DNA from: Toxonevra muliebris
Taxonomy: Eukaryota > Arthropoda > Insecta > Diptera > Pallopteridae
NCBI GenBank assembly: GCA_963691655.1
Contig: OY829328.1
Location: forward strand, 81,472,400 to 81,536,399
Length of the DNA stretch: 64,000 nucleotides
Direction of reading: 5' to 3'
Part shown: one piece after another, positions 12,330-24,109 of the stretch
How the letters are laid out: each line of letters begins with the position of its first letter
How positions within the stretch are numbered: position 1 is the first letter of the stretch
Translations under genes and position numbers: made by a program
Notes under the pieces: model-generated
What the model was told of the DNA's origin: nothing
The model's input: only the letters and a program-made list of their open reading frames with translations
Database searches by the model: none

Positions 12330-12740
12330 GTATTTCGTCGGGAGGCCGTCTAGAGCATTACTGCTCACTCGTCTGTTTTAATTTTTGTCGGTCTTGTTCG
12401 TAGCCGTCCGCTGTGGGGCAGGGTCGCTGACACCCTGGCTTCTTCGTTCCACTCGTTATATCGCGTGGTATCGTTTCATGTAAACGCTGGAGGCGTCTAG
12501 GTCTCCTGGACGTTTATTGCAGGCTGCTCCTTTTTGTTTTAACCGATCTGGTGAGACGGGCGTGGTCTCATTGCAGACTGAAGTGGCGTCATTCATCGGG
12601 ATGGTATAGAGCTTTGTGACAGTTTGGTCACGCCCTCTCTCTCTCTCTCTCTGTGGGGTATTTCAGTCGCCTCTTACGACAGGCATACCTTACCGCGGGA
12701 ATATTCTTGCCCACTTCCCGCAGGGGCAACAACAATATAC
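12330..12740 (-). mobile_element. LINE untranslated fragment next to array 3
   Basis: 12331-12405 closely matches the sequence just beyond the stop codon of the minus-strand LINE at 29703-29772 (shared GTATTTCGTCGGGAGGCCGTC and GGTCttGTTcGTagCCGTC). It is therefore the 3' UTR of a related element. It continues into a (CT)n run at 12637-12653 and a hairpin-like GCGGG/CCCGC block at 12693-12724. No coding remnant or poly-A was found. Confidence 0.65.
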
Positions 12741-14691
12741 TTCTGTGGACGCATCCGTGTTCAAATTTATAAACTTTGAACGCGATGCGCGAACGTAAGA
12801 TACTATATTGTTCGATTTCTCTAATTTCTCCCTGAGTTCGTATTATCATCAAAAATTCGAATGGGTCAATAACAGAACATTTGCCATTTCTTGCTGGAAT
12901 TCCCCGGCGAAATAAAAATTACATCCAATTGAAGTCAAAGAAATTTATTTGTGTGTTTGATGACTATGAACAGGTGTTTTTCATTACCTGCAATATTTAC
13001 GACAGCAAATACACACACCATTGATAATGATACAAAGCGCTGTCAATACTCAATTTCCGTTTGTCATTTTATAATTTCCAATCAATTTCCGTTGTCTTTT
13101 GTGTTGAATGTAAATTATATGAGGAATTGTTATAGGCGAAATAGGAGATACTAATTTTCTAATTTTCTAACAAAGAAATATATTGTTATGTTTTTTTTTT
13201 TTTTTTTTAATTTAATTTTATAGGGAAAGTTATTCTTTATACAAATATTAATATGCATTTAAGTATCAATTCTTATTTTAAAACTTAAGTTGATTTATTT
13301 TTTTGTAACGTAATTCTATGCTTTAAGTGATTTTGGGTCTCTGCTAACTAATTATATACATGTCCTTCACTGACCGGTAACATAACATACTAAAAATATA
13401 TATTAAAAACTACAGCTATAACATTTTAAATACTTAAGTGTTTGCCTTACAAGTATTTGTTCATACCTACCCTACAAAACAAAAGAAAACTTCATACTCA
13501 GTTGTAATTCATGTGCACTTGAGCGTATGAGTGACATTAATTACGCTTCACATACATAACCATGTATGTGTGTATGCATGCGAAGAGAAAGAGTAAATAA
13601 ATGTAATTCTTAATGCATATTGTCATTTTCAATTCTGTTTTGCTTATTAGTCATTGTCTAGTTACTTTTTGAACCACAAACATGCAAACATACAAACATT
13701 TATTCACAAGTGAGTATTTTATAAAGAAGAAAAAATAAAAAAAATAAAAAAAATAAAAAAAATTCATTTTGTGCTTCATAAAACACACAAAACAACCAAA
13801 GACAGACAACCAAAGATATTGCACACAGAGCAAGTTGTCATATATTGACAAAATGAAGCTGTTACTGTTTCTTTTCTTTATCTTATAACTAAATGTATAT
13901 ATTTTTTCTTTGGTTCTTTCCTTCCTTTTGTTTTTCCTTAACTTCCTTCAAGCCAATATTGTTTCCTATTGCAGTTGATTTTTTACTTCGTTTATTTTAT
14001 TTTATTTTTTTTTTCTTAGAAAATCTTACATTTTTTATGTGCCTACATATAAAATAAGATATTAGGAATCACGTATTTTTGGCCAAATAAATAAGATGAA
14101 AACAAAAAAATAAAAGAAAAAATTCAATAAAATTAAGAGACAAACTATTTTTTTTGTTTTTTTTTATTTGTTATTTTTCTCCTCTTTTTTTTATGACAAT
14201 TGCTGACGATGTTGCAGAGCATACTAAAAAAAAAAAAATAAAAATGCTGCACATCAGCAACCATAAAGTTGACCCGTTCGACTTCTATTATCTGGAGTAT
14301 AAAATAAGAAAAAACGCAGGAAATCGTTTACTTTTTTAAATAGGTTTTTCTTTCCTTTGGGTTACTATTACATTGCCCTATATATATTTTAGATTGATAG
14401 TAAAACTAATTAAAGAAAATATGTGAAGAAGATGAAATAATTACTTACTTCTAAATTAAGCTAATTTACACTATAATTTACGAGATATGATTTAAAAAAT
14501 GCCGCAAATATCGACCAATTTATTTAGGCTAAAAGCCACAAATTTAAAATTTTTTTTTTTTGCATAAAATTTGAAATTTTTCAAAACTTTTTACACTGAT
14601 AGCATGTATATATGATTAAATTTCAGAGACAATTACCTTGAACTCTGAAACCCGTAAAATATTAAAGTACATTCCAAAAAAAAAGGATTTA
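12741..14691. other. AT-rich intergenic region
   Basis: No gene supported. Contains poly-T runs (13190-13209), an (AAAAAAT)n-like tract at 13731-13762 and scattered TATA-rich sequence. Confidence 0.7.
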
Positions 14692-15028
14692 CAGTAATTT
14701 CCGCTTACAACGAACTTCAAAGGAACTTCCAAATTAAAGTATTCTTGGTTGCCAGGCAAAAAACAAATTGACTTTTGTTTTTAGATTCTTTTTATTGTCA
14801 CAACAATTAAAAAATTTCAATTTGTAGGTCATTAAAATCGAAAACTATTGACATTTTGAACACTAGAAAAATTCGTTAAAACCGAAAATTCATATTAACC
14901 CGTTTACACCTTGGGTTTAAATAAAAACAATTTATTAAATTAAATGAAAGCTAGTTTGATACATTCCAACTGCTTTTCTTAAATCAAAGGTTCACTTTAA
15001 GAGAGTTCGTTATAAGCGAAAATTACTG
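14692..15028. mobile_element. 337-bp pogo/Tc1-type MITE
   Basis: Terminal inverted repeats of about 26 bp: CAGTAATTTCCGCTTACAAC at the left, and the reverse complement of the right end starts CAGTAATTTTCGCTTATAAC. TA dinucleotides flank both ends (14690-14691, 15029-15030). The interior has no coding potential. The size, TIR form and TA duplication fit a non-autonomous pogo-like element. Confidence 0.85.
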
Positions 15029-15030
15029 TA

Positions 15031-16071
15031 TTTGCAATTGCTTAAAATTGTAATACCCACACCCTCAAAGGACAATTATAAAATGAATGGCGTTGTTGGT
15101 GCTTTTGTTTCAGGCATTTTGTAAACTTTTGCCATTAATATTGAATGTGTGTAATGTAAAAGAGAGTGGTGGGGAAAGTGAGAGGGAAAGAGTATAAGAG
15201 TTTAATGGAATGTTGGTTTTATTTTGGTATTATTAAAAGGAGGGTTGCAATGAGGTAGCTCTTGGCTGTTGCGGTAGCTCTAATAGCTTCTTTAACAGCA
15301 TATTCAAAATGTATAAAGAACATGTTTTCGTTGTTGCTGTGGCTGTATTTATATACATACAAACTTACATATGTGTATGACATTAATTAATATAATTTAA
15401 AATGTAGACATTTGTATTTGTGAAAGTATGCATGTCTGGCACTTTCGGTTTGATTAAACTTATTTATATAAATACATACATAAATGAATAGAGTTGTCAA
15501 AATCTAAGTTTTAATTGAAATTTCGTCACATTAGAAACTATAATGGCAGAAATTTTGTACTCGAAATTAATTTTTGGTTCAGTGCAGGAATCTACTGGAA
15601 ACATTTTAATATTGCCGAACCTTTGATAATGTTTACATTAAAGAGTAAGAAATAATTGCCAATATGAGGACCAAAGATCAGTGAGGCTGATCAGCAACCC
15701 CTTACAATTGCCGGATAAAGATATAAAAGAAAAATGTTAATTCGTAAAGATAATTACAATAAAAAGTTCTCTGTATTTTAGGTGAACCCTCCTCGATACT
15801 TTAGCGAATGCAGGCAATTGTTTTTTCAATTATAATAATGAGATTCATATCTGCTTGAGTCCCAAAGACAAGGCACATTCATGTGCAGGTGATTCGATTT
15901 CTCTAATATTTATGCTGAAGAAAAAAAAAAAACATTATACAAAATTGAGGAACACAAAAAAAAAAAATGAAAAAGAAAGAAAAATCTTAACCTTAATTTT
16001 CAGAAAAAATTCATAAAAAAAGTCGCATCCATCAAATCAAAGCATTTAAACTCATCTGTGTTTGTCCAGTC
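15031..16071. other. AT-rich intergenic region
   Basis: Nothing gene-like found. Poly-A stretches occur near 15920-15970. Confidence 0.7.
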
Positions 16072-16332
16072 CTCACAGAAATTCGAAAAAGGGAATGGGC
16101 CTGGATCGGCCATGTACTACGAAGGCAGCGCGATGGTTTGGCCAGAACCGCTATTGATTAGAACCCCCAAAGAAGCCGCAGAAGAGGAAGACCGGCGAAC
16201 AGCTGGAGGCGATTACTAGAGGTGGAAACATGTGCTATGAACCTAAGCTGGAGTGAAGTCAAGAAACTGGCACAAGATAGATCTGACTGGAAAAATTTTG
16301 TTGTGGCCCTTTGTTCCTCCCTGAAACTTTAG
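16072..16332 (+). pseudogene. LINE ORF2 C-terminal fragment (RTE/L2-like)
   Basis: The frame reads REWAWIGHVLRRQRDGLA, one in-frame TAG, then a basic stretch with RRRGRPANSWRRLLE, and WSEVKKLAQDRSDWKNFV before its stop at 16330-16332. The order WIGHVLR, GRPxxxWRR, AxDRxxW is the conserved extreme C-terminus of RTE/L2-type LINE proteins. The TAG sits where the family has Trp. Only this terminal piece survives. Confidence 0.75.
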
Positions 16333-16340
16333 GATATATA

Positions 16341-17287
16341 CATATATGGGACATTCTCTGTCAGTGGGAGACTCCCCCCTGTCCAAAATTGGTTAAGGTA
16401 TTTTAGAGCATGTTTGGGCTCAAATGAAAGACGGAAAAGACCTATTTTTGTGTAGTTTCAGCTGATGAACATGTATCTAATATTATTTTCCACGAAAAAT
16501 GTTACATGTCGTCCCTAACCTCAAAAAATGAAATATCCCAAAAAACGTTTTTCGGTGTATCACGTGTCCCAAGTCATCAAAAAACTTCCCAAATGACTTA
16601 TTTTTCAATTTTCATTCCTTAACTTGGCCGTAACATACTTTTAGCGTTACCCAGAAAAAACGACGTGAACTTAGAAAGTCTCTGTTTTCTTTTTGGTGCT
16701 TTATTAGAGTGGAAACAAAACTAATAATGAAGAATAAGTTTTTTGGGAAGTTTTCTGGTGATTTGGGACACGTGAGACACGAAAAAAAGTTTTTTGGGAT
16801 TTTTCATTTTTTTAGGTTAGGGACGACACATAACATTTCATGTGGAAAATAATATTATATTCATGTTCATCAACTGAAATTACACAAAAATAGGCTTTTC
16901 CTGTCGTTTTATAATGACTGGATTAAGCGTAAGACCCGAAAACAGCCTTTTTGGACCTTTTTTGAGGTTAGGGACAACATGTAACATTCCCCGTGAAAAA
17001 TAATATTGGGTTCAGAGAAAAAAAATATACGAAAAAACTTCATCTGTTCTTTTATGATGACTTGGGTAAACGTATGCTTGATAAAACTATTATTTTATGG
17101 TGAGGTTGTAGGCTTGCAGCCGCCATATTGGTCCGCCATCACGCAATATCGAAAAAAGCCTTGTTGCATTTGAAACTAGAGATAATAAGCTTTCATTTGT
17201 GCCCAAACATGCTCTAAAATACCTTAACAAATTTTTGACAAGGGGAGAGGGGGGTCTCCCATTGACAGAGAATGTCCCATATATATG
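16341..17287. mobile_element. Foldback element, ~950 bp, nested inverted repeats
   Basis: Outer arms 16341-16432 and 17189-17287 are long inverted repeats (shared TATGGGACATTCTCTGTCA and TTAAGGTATTTTAGAGCATG). Inside is a second inverted pair, about 16445-16600 versus 16725-16880, sharing CGTCCCTAACCT and CACGTGTCCCAA. A third, partly matching segment lies at 16885-17080. There is no coding capacity. The architecture fits a foldback-type non-autonomous DNA element rather than a simple MITE. Confidence 0.85.
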
Positions 17288-17509
17288 TGTTTGATGATAT
17301 AAAATCGACGAATACAGTTGATGATCCCTCACTCTCCCCCTTCCTCCCCTTCCTCACATAACACTTCGTAGCAAATTTTCTGACCCCCCATCTCCCTTGT
17401 GCGTTACATAATATATGAACGGCCCCTTATGAGTATAAAAAATAATACCCGAAGCAATATAAATTGTCTGGAACAGTGGCTACAAAAATGAGAATTTAGA
17501 AACAGAGCA

Positions 17510-17990
17510 AACTAATAATTAATTTGGAAAGCAGATTATAAACCAAACAAAAATAAGACCAAACCTCAAACTAAAATTCGGATCAAATTCTGACCAAAAA
17601 ATTAGTCCGAAAGTCTGAACAAAAATGAAATAAAAAATTAGATAAATATTGAAACCAAAATTCGGACCAAAAAGAACTATTATATAAACTCAGACCGATT
17701 TTCCAATTATTCAAAAATCAGACCAAAAGTCAGATAAAAGAACCACATTCAGTCCAATATTCAAACCGTACCTCGAACCAAAAAAATCACAGGTAAAATT
17801 AAATCAAAAGTAGGAGAGAATTTTTACTGAAACTTAAACCAAAAGTTAGACTAAATTTCAAATCGCAAATCGGAACGAAGTCTGAGCAAAACTTAGATCG
17901 GCATTGACTAAATAACACTCCGGACCAAAATTCAGAGTCAAACTTAGACCAAAAAATCAAAGGAAAATTCAGACCAAATTTGAGAGATAT
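17510..17990. repeat. Degenerate GACCAAA minisatellite, block 1
   Basis: Irregularly spaced copies of a roughly 10-14 bp unit such as TTCAGACCAAA, with heavy substitution. The same unit recurs at 18940-19450 and 24110-24600. Not coding. Confidence 0.75.
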
Positions 17991-18939
17991 TTGAAGGCTT
18001 CATTAGCTAGGCAATTTTTGTAACATTACTTGATATCAATGAGTGCCTCGTCAAAAATTTTAAGCCATTATAAGAAAATAACACTGTGCGACAAATTATA
18101 AAAAATTTAATATGCAAGCGTTCTGACTCATACCAGGTACAGGTACAGGTTAGGTACATCATCAGTAAAGTCAATGAATTATCGAAATTTTATCCATCAC
18201 GATAAAAAAAATGCATTAAAATCCACATTGAATAATATTTATTTGAAAAAATTTAAATTGATTATTCTGCGATTTTTTTTGTAATTTTCGGCCATTGGTT
18301 TAAGGTTAAGATTAAAGAAACTTGGAAACAGACATTTTTCCTAAAGCTACAAGACATTTATCCTTTTTTTGTTCCTAGGTATGATAGGGTTCATCTAATG
18401 CAACATTGTATTTAATTTATTGTATTTAAAAATCAGTTTCATAAAAATTACTTATGAATATTTTTTTCGAATGACACTCCCTCCCTTTCCTCCCCCCTCC
18501 TCCCGAAAAAAAATCCTGGCTACTGCCTTGTCTATAAATATCATTATCAACCGATACCGAACCGTGCTATGCACGCATATTGTGCAACATTTCACGCTAG
18601 ATTTATGTCAAAGGAAATTTATGGTCCGAAAATTTTCCTGTTTCGTCCCCATTTTAATTTAACTGCGAGAGAACTCAATTGTATTGGAGATATCTCGATT
18701 TTTGTCGTTAAGCTTCCACCACTTGGTACGGATGCACGAATTCTATTGAATGACCTAATCAGTACTTGAAATTCCGAAATTTTTGCCCCTTTAAATTGTT
18801 TTATTTTTTTAATTTTTGACCAACGATGAAAATGTATGAGACATTTATCGGTAAAGGGGAAGAGGGGGGAGGGGAAGTTAACTTTAAAACCCCACCGAGG
18901 ATCCCGTAGTATTTGTCGTCAGTAGTTTTACTAATATTT
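17991..18939. other. AT-rich intergenic region
   Basis: No gene supported. It lies between two blocks of the GACCAAA minisatellite. A stretch at 18130-18155 has three imperfect ACAGGT/GGTAC repeats. Confidence 0.6.
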
Positions 18940-19450
18940 GACTAAAACTTGGACATGAACTTAAACCCAAAACCAGATAAAAAATTCAAACCCAAACTCA
19001 GATGAAAATCAAAAATCGGAGCACACCTCAAACTAAAAATCATACCAAAAATCTGACTAACTTCAAACCGAAATTCGGACTCAAACTGAGATCAAAAATC
19101 ACATCAAAAAACATATCAAATTCTGGCAAACAATTTTGACGATCAGACCAAAAGTTAGGCCAAATGTTAGAACAAATGCATACCAAAATTCAGATCAAAA
19201 CTCAATCCGAACTTCAGGATAAAATTAAGACCACAATTAAGACCACAAATTCCTAAAAGACCAATAATGGAGTAAAATTTAAACAAAAACTTAATCCGAA
19301 ATTCCGACCAAAAAGTCCGAAAAGGTCAATAATAGACCGAAATTCAAAAACAAAAACTCAGTCCGAAATTCAGAGCAAAATGCAGAACAAAATCCAAGTC
19401 AAAGCTCAGACCAAATTTTATACCAAAAGAAGACTTTGGTCTCAATCGCA
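18940..19450. repeat. Degenerate GACCAAA minisatellite, block 2
   Basis: Same unit as block 1 (TCAGACCAAA and AATCAGAnCAAA variants), again highly diverged and non-coding. Confidence 0.75.
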
Positions 19451-20272
19451 TATATTTTATTAAAGATAAGACCAGAGCTGATGATTTTTCCAGAATTTTT
19501 ATTTAGTATACTTTGCGGGATATTTAGGGATTGTATGAACCACAGTATTAGATATTTAGTTTTTTTAGTTAGCCTATAGTTTTCGAGATATTTTTATCAT
19601 TCAAATTAGTTTCTTAATGCTAAATTAAAAATTACATACACAAATCAATTATTTAATAATATTTAATAAAAAATTCAGAGGTTAATAAAAAAAAAAAAAT
19701 TATCAATTTATTTAAACTAGATATTAGATACACATTGCTATAGAATTATAATTATAATTCTTGCTATAAAGCATTAAAGCCCAATATATATTCATTAGAA
19801 TAAAAAATTTTAACAGTTTATAATTAATAAAAACGCTTTTCAATAGTGTATGCCTGAAAGTATGCAGCTTATATCCCATCATGCACATTTCGAACTAGAA
19901 AAAGGAAAAAGCAGAAATTTACAAAAATTTTACATTCGATTTTAATTAAGGTTATGTAGAAATAAAAAAATAAAAACTTGTAGTGCTATAATAAAGTGCT
20001 TGACGACAAAATGTAGCGTGCCTAAGAAATTTAAATAAAATTTACCATATTTAATATAGGCGCCAGATATCAATATTGTATTTGTATACTTTAAGTACAC
20101 AGGACTGCGGAATTTAGGTTTAAAAAAATAATTGAGGACTGGTAATCCAAAACTTTTGGACTTTCAGGCTACAAAATTCTACTGCCCGATTAAAATTTAG
20201 CGCACAAAAGTATGCTTTATAATTACTTTTTGTTCTCAATTATTTAAAATTCCGCAGACTTGCAGTATTCAT
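19451..20272. other. AT-rich region downstream of the receptor frame
   Basis: May contain the receptor's missing terminal exon(s) on the minus strand. The best splice-acceptor-like site is CTTTTTCTAG at 19904-19895. No recognisable conserved motif was found. Confidence 0.4.
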
Positions 20273-21457
20273 TTAATGACAATTAATAATTACCATTTTA
20301 TTGATATCTTGACATTTCGGGCATTTCATCGACACTTTTTCTCTAATCAATGCAATTGTAAGATGATCACAGGATACTGCCGATTCATGACGTAATGCAC
20401 TACACAATATAATCAAACAATATATATTCAACCAATAGTGTAGAGTATATACCATGATGACAAAAGCTTTCAACATAGATTGATCTACTAGATAACTTAA
20501 TTCAAAACGTCGATGACAATTGATCAGCATGAATAATTGATAAGTTGCTGATGATATATTAAGAAAAATAATAAAAGGAAACCAATGGAAAATTTGCCTG
20601 AAACGATTAAGCAATCGCTGCATATCACACAGCAATGATATAACGCTCTCCAACGATTTAAATCCCTCATCTCGACATATTATATGCAACTTGAATATTT
20701 TCCCATTCGATTTTTTATGTAAAATCTCCGCCATCAAACAATTGAGATTTTTTTGTAAACTTATTACTACCAAGTACATAAGTTCATATATGGAAAAATA
20801 TATCTCAAATGCAATAATATACAAAAAGTTGAAAGGTGAATGCAGAATATAATATCCTGAATCAGCTAATTCAATTATAGTGAATATTTTTCGTAAAAAA
20901 AATATTAATAAATATTTTTTAACTATAAAAATATCACGTCCTCTCGTTAATTTGCATATATTTTCCCTTAAATCGAGCATTTCATTTATAATTATTTGTA
21001 TAATTTTTCCATTACTTTCTGTCATCATTTCATTCCACATTTTCACTATTGAATATAAATCTATAGTGAGTATGAAATTTAATAAAAACTTTACATAAAT
21101 ATTTGTATATGATTTTGTGGTATACCGAAACAATGTTATTAAATCACAAGCGTTTTTATAAAGCTTATATGCTTTGGGTATGATAATTGCTCCCAACAGG
21201 AGCAATTGCATGCCGACTATATAGCCACGTATGCGTTCATTGCGCATGATTCTTTGTAAGCGTTGAGTGTTGGCATCCAGTTTCAATTGAAAAATATGCA
21301 ATATTGTAAAAAGATAATAATAAAATATTATAGTTTTATGTAAAATACGATTTGCCGATGATAATGTTTGTGTTGTTGCAATTGCAATTGCAGCAGCCGA
21401 TGTTGTTGCTAATTCTGAATCAATATTATTTGTTAATATTACTTGTAAGCTATACAT
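20273..21457 (-). CDS. Candidate gustatory receptor (Gr family), last exon(s) not identified
   Basis: A 394-residue open frame rich in hydrophobic helices (about 40-58, 80-96, 118-138, 205-235, 298-322, 338-362), with few charged residues. A loop follows, with ALRHESAVSCDHLTIALIRE. This is the layout of the insect gustatory receptor family: ligand-gated cation channels in taste neuron membranes with an intracellular N-terminus. The diagnostic last helix with TYxxxxxQF is absent. A GTAATT at codon 389 (20293-20288) is a plausible donor, so the short reading after it may be intron. A possible acceptor lies at 19895 opening a 57-codon frame (19724-19894), but this also lacks the QF motif. Either the final exon is elsewhere or the gene is degenerate. 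A CTG/CAG-rich stretch (about 21467-21503) lies just upstream. Family call moderate; no orthologue assigned. Confidence 0.65.
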   Translation of the reverse strand: MYSLQVILTNNIDSELATTSAAAIAIATTQTLSSANRILHKTIIFYYYLFTILHIFQLKLDANTQRLQRIMRNERIRGYIVGMQLLLLGAIIIPKAYKLYKNACDLITLFRYTTKSYTNIYVKFLLNFILTIDLYSIVKMWNEMMTESNGKIIQIIINEMLDLRENICKLTRGRDIFIVKKYLLIFFLRKIFTIIELADSGYYILHSPFNFLYIIAFEIYFSIYELMYLVVISLQKNLNCLMAEILHKKSNGKIFKLHIICRDEGFKSLESVISLLCDMQRLLNRFRQIFHWFPFIIFLNISSATYQLFMLINCHRRFELSYLVDQSMLKAFVIMVYTLHYWLNIYCLIILCSALRHESAVSCDHLTIALIREKVSMKCPKCQDINKMVIINCH

Positions 21458-21789
21458 AGTTCGAGCTGCTACTACTACTGCTGCTGTTGCTGTTGCTGTT
21501 GATGTTTGTTTGTTTTACTTGTAGTCACTAAAATTTAGATTGTAGTAATATCATTGGCAAACCCAATTTGTTTTTATACTCTGCAGTTTTTTTTTTTTTG
21601 CTTATTGATTTTCATTTATTTCACTAATTTCTTAGTATTGAATTCAGTGAAATTATTCTTAATGGGCTATCAGACTTTTATAATTAAATTATATAAATAT
21701 TATTGACTCCTTCTCTCTTTTCTTCTCTACTTCCTTCTCTGCCACTCATGCATTTACAAATAAATATACTTGCGAACAATGACGTAATT
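21458..21789. other. Upstream region of the receptor frame with CTG repeats
   Basis: Holds (CTA/CTG)n trinucleotides at 21467-21503, a T run at 21586-21599 and otherwise AT-rich sequence. It is likely promoter/5' UTR for the minus-strand receptor, by position only. Confidence 0.4.
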
Positions 21790-23582
21790 AGAGGGGGGTT
21801 TTAGGGCCCGAAAATTTATTGTCAATTGCTCCTAAACTCATCCTAAATTAATTCCTAAACTAATTGCCAATTGATCCCAAACTCATACTAAATTGATTCC
21901 GAAACTTATTGTCAATTGATCCTAAACTCTTCCTAAATTGGCTCACAAATTGTCAATTGATTCGAAACTCATACTAAATTGGTCACTATACTTATTTCCA
22001 ATTGATCCTAAACTCATGCTAAATTGGTTCCTAAAATCATTCTCAATTGATCCTTAACTTATCATAAATTGGTTCTTAAACTCATCCTCAGTTGATTCTA
22101 AACTCATCCAAATTGGTTTCTAAACTCATCCTCAATTGATCCTAAACTCATCATAAAATGGTTCCCAAACTCATTGCCAATTGGTCCTAAACTCATCCTC
22201 AGTTGATGCTAAGCTCATCCCAAATTGGTTCCTAAACTCATTCTCAATTGATCCTTTACTTATCCTAGATGTGTTTCTAAACTCTTCCTCAATTGATTCT
22301 AAACTCATCTAAATTTGTTCCCAAACTTATTGCCAATTGATCTTTAACTCATCCTAAATTGATTCCTATACTCATTCTCAATTGATCCTAAACTCATCCT
22401 AAATTGGTTCCTAAACTCATCCTCAATTGATTCTAAACTCGTCCAAATTGGTTCCTAAACTCATTCCCAATTGGTTCTAAACACATCCTAAACTTGTTCC
22501 CAAACTAATTGTCAATTGATCCTTAACTCATCCAAATTGGTTCCTAAACTCATCTTCAATTGATTCTAAATTCATCCTAAATTGATTCCTACACTCATTC
22601 TCAATTGATCCTAAACTCATCCTAAATTGGTTCCTAAACTCATCCGCAATTGATCCTAAACTCTTCCTAAATTGGTTCACAAACTAATTGTCAATTGATC
22701 CTAAACTCATCTTCAATTGATTCTAAATTCATCCTAAATTGATTCCTACACTCATTCTCAATTGATCCTTAACTCATCATAAATTGGTTCCTAAACTCAT
22801 CCTCAGTTGATTCTAAAGTCATCCAAATTGGTTTCTAAACTCATCCTCAATTGATCCTAAACTCATCATAAAATGGTTCCCAAACTCATTGCCAATTGGT
22901 CCTAAACTCATCCTCAGTTGATGCTAAGCTCATCCCAAATTGGTTCCTAAACTCATTCTCAATTGATCCTTTACTTATCCTAGATTGGTTTCTAAACTCA
23001 TTCCCAATTGATTCTAAACACATCCTAAATTTGTTCCCAAACTAATTGTCAATTGATCTTTAACTCATCCTAAATTGATTCCTATACTCATTCTCAATTG
23101 ATCCTAAACTCATCCTAAATTGGTTCCTAAACTCATCCTCAATTGATTCTAAACTCGTTCAAATTGGTTCCTAAACTCATTCCCAATTGGTTCTAAACAC
23201 ATCCTAAACTTGTTCCCAAACTAATTGTCAATTGATCCTTAACTCATCCAAATTGGTTCCTAAACTCATCTTCAATTGATTCTAAATTCATCCTAAATTG
23301 ATTCCTACACTCATTCTCAATTGATCCTAAACTCATCCTAAATTGGTTCCTAAACTCATCCGCAATTGATCCTAAACTCTTCCTAAATTGGTTCACAAAC
23401 TAATTGTCAATTGATCCAAAACTCATCCTCAATTAATTCTAAACTCATCCTAAACTGGTTCCCAAATTAATTGCCATTTGATCCTACACTCATTCTCAAT
23501 TGATCCTAAACTCATCCTCAATTGATTCTAAACACATTCTAAATTTGTTCCCAAACTAATAGTCAATTGATCCTTAACTCAT
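21790..23582. repeat. AT-rich minisatellite, ~22-bp monomers with a ~716-bp higher-order period
   Basis: About 1.8 kb of alternating ~22-bp units of two kinds: CTAAACTCATCCTAAATTGG and CTAAACTCATTCTCAATTGA. Individual variants repeat far apart: the TCTTTAACTCATCC variant at 22341 recurs at 23057, and the following ~340 bp match almost base for base. The array therefore has a higher-order unit of about 716 bp. Non-coding in all frames. Confidence 0.9.
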
Positions 23583-24109
23583 TGTCACTTCTTCATGTGC
23601 AACGATTGATATGTCATCGATAGACACAATAATCGACGATGGTTATTGGCTTCCTCTTCATCATCTTCACACACATTTTCGCCATTCAGTTGTGAAGTGA
23701 CAAAGTCGAATTCCGTAAAGACATGTAAATCGAATTTGGCCTTGAAGTTTTCGACGTGACGGTAGAATCGAAGTTTTTTGGAAAATATCACGTCGAGCTA
23801 GCGTGTATTCTTATTGAGAGGAGAAGCGATATCACTGAGTAATTTCTCGAATGTTCGAAATTATAAATATGATTAATCTTCGTTTTTTTTTTTTTTTTTT
23901 TTAATTTAAGCGAAATTCTCTACGGAAGAGAACCTAACCTAAACACTGAAAACTTACATTTGAAAAATTATTCTCGTACCAAAAAAAAAACTATTATAAA
24001 TTGCCGAAAAATTAATGCTGTGTTAAAAGTTTGCATGAAAAATCATTTATATGCATCAAATATACGAAGTTAGCTTGTCAAATGTCAAGAACTGAAACCA
24101 GACTACAAT
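23583..24109. other. Intergenic region
   Basis: No gene supported. A T run (23884-23902) followed about 30 bp later by two CCTAA units (23933-23942) resembles, in miniature, the LINE/CCTAA junctions at 7.2 and 10.2 kb. Confidence 0.5.

Noticed and set aside
21790..23582. CRISPR-like array
   Set aside because: Repeats are contiguous with no unique spacers, and the sequence is clearly from an insect genome.
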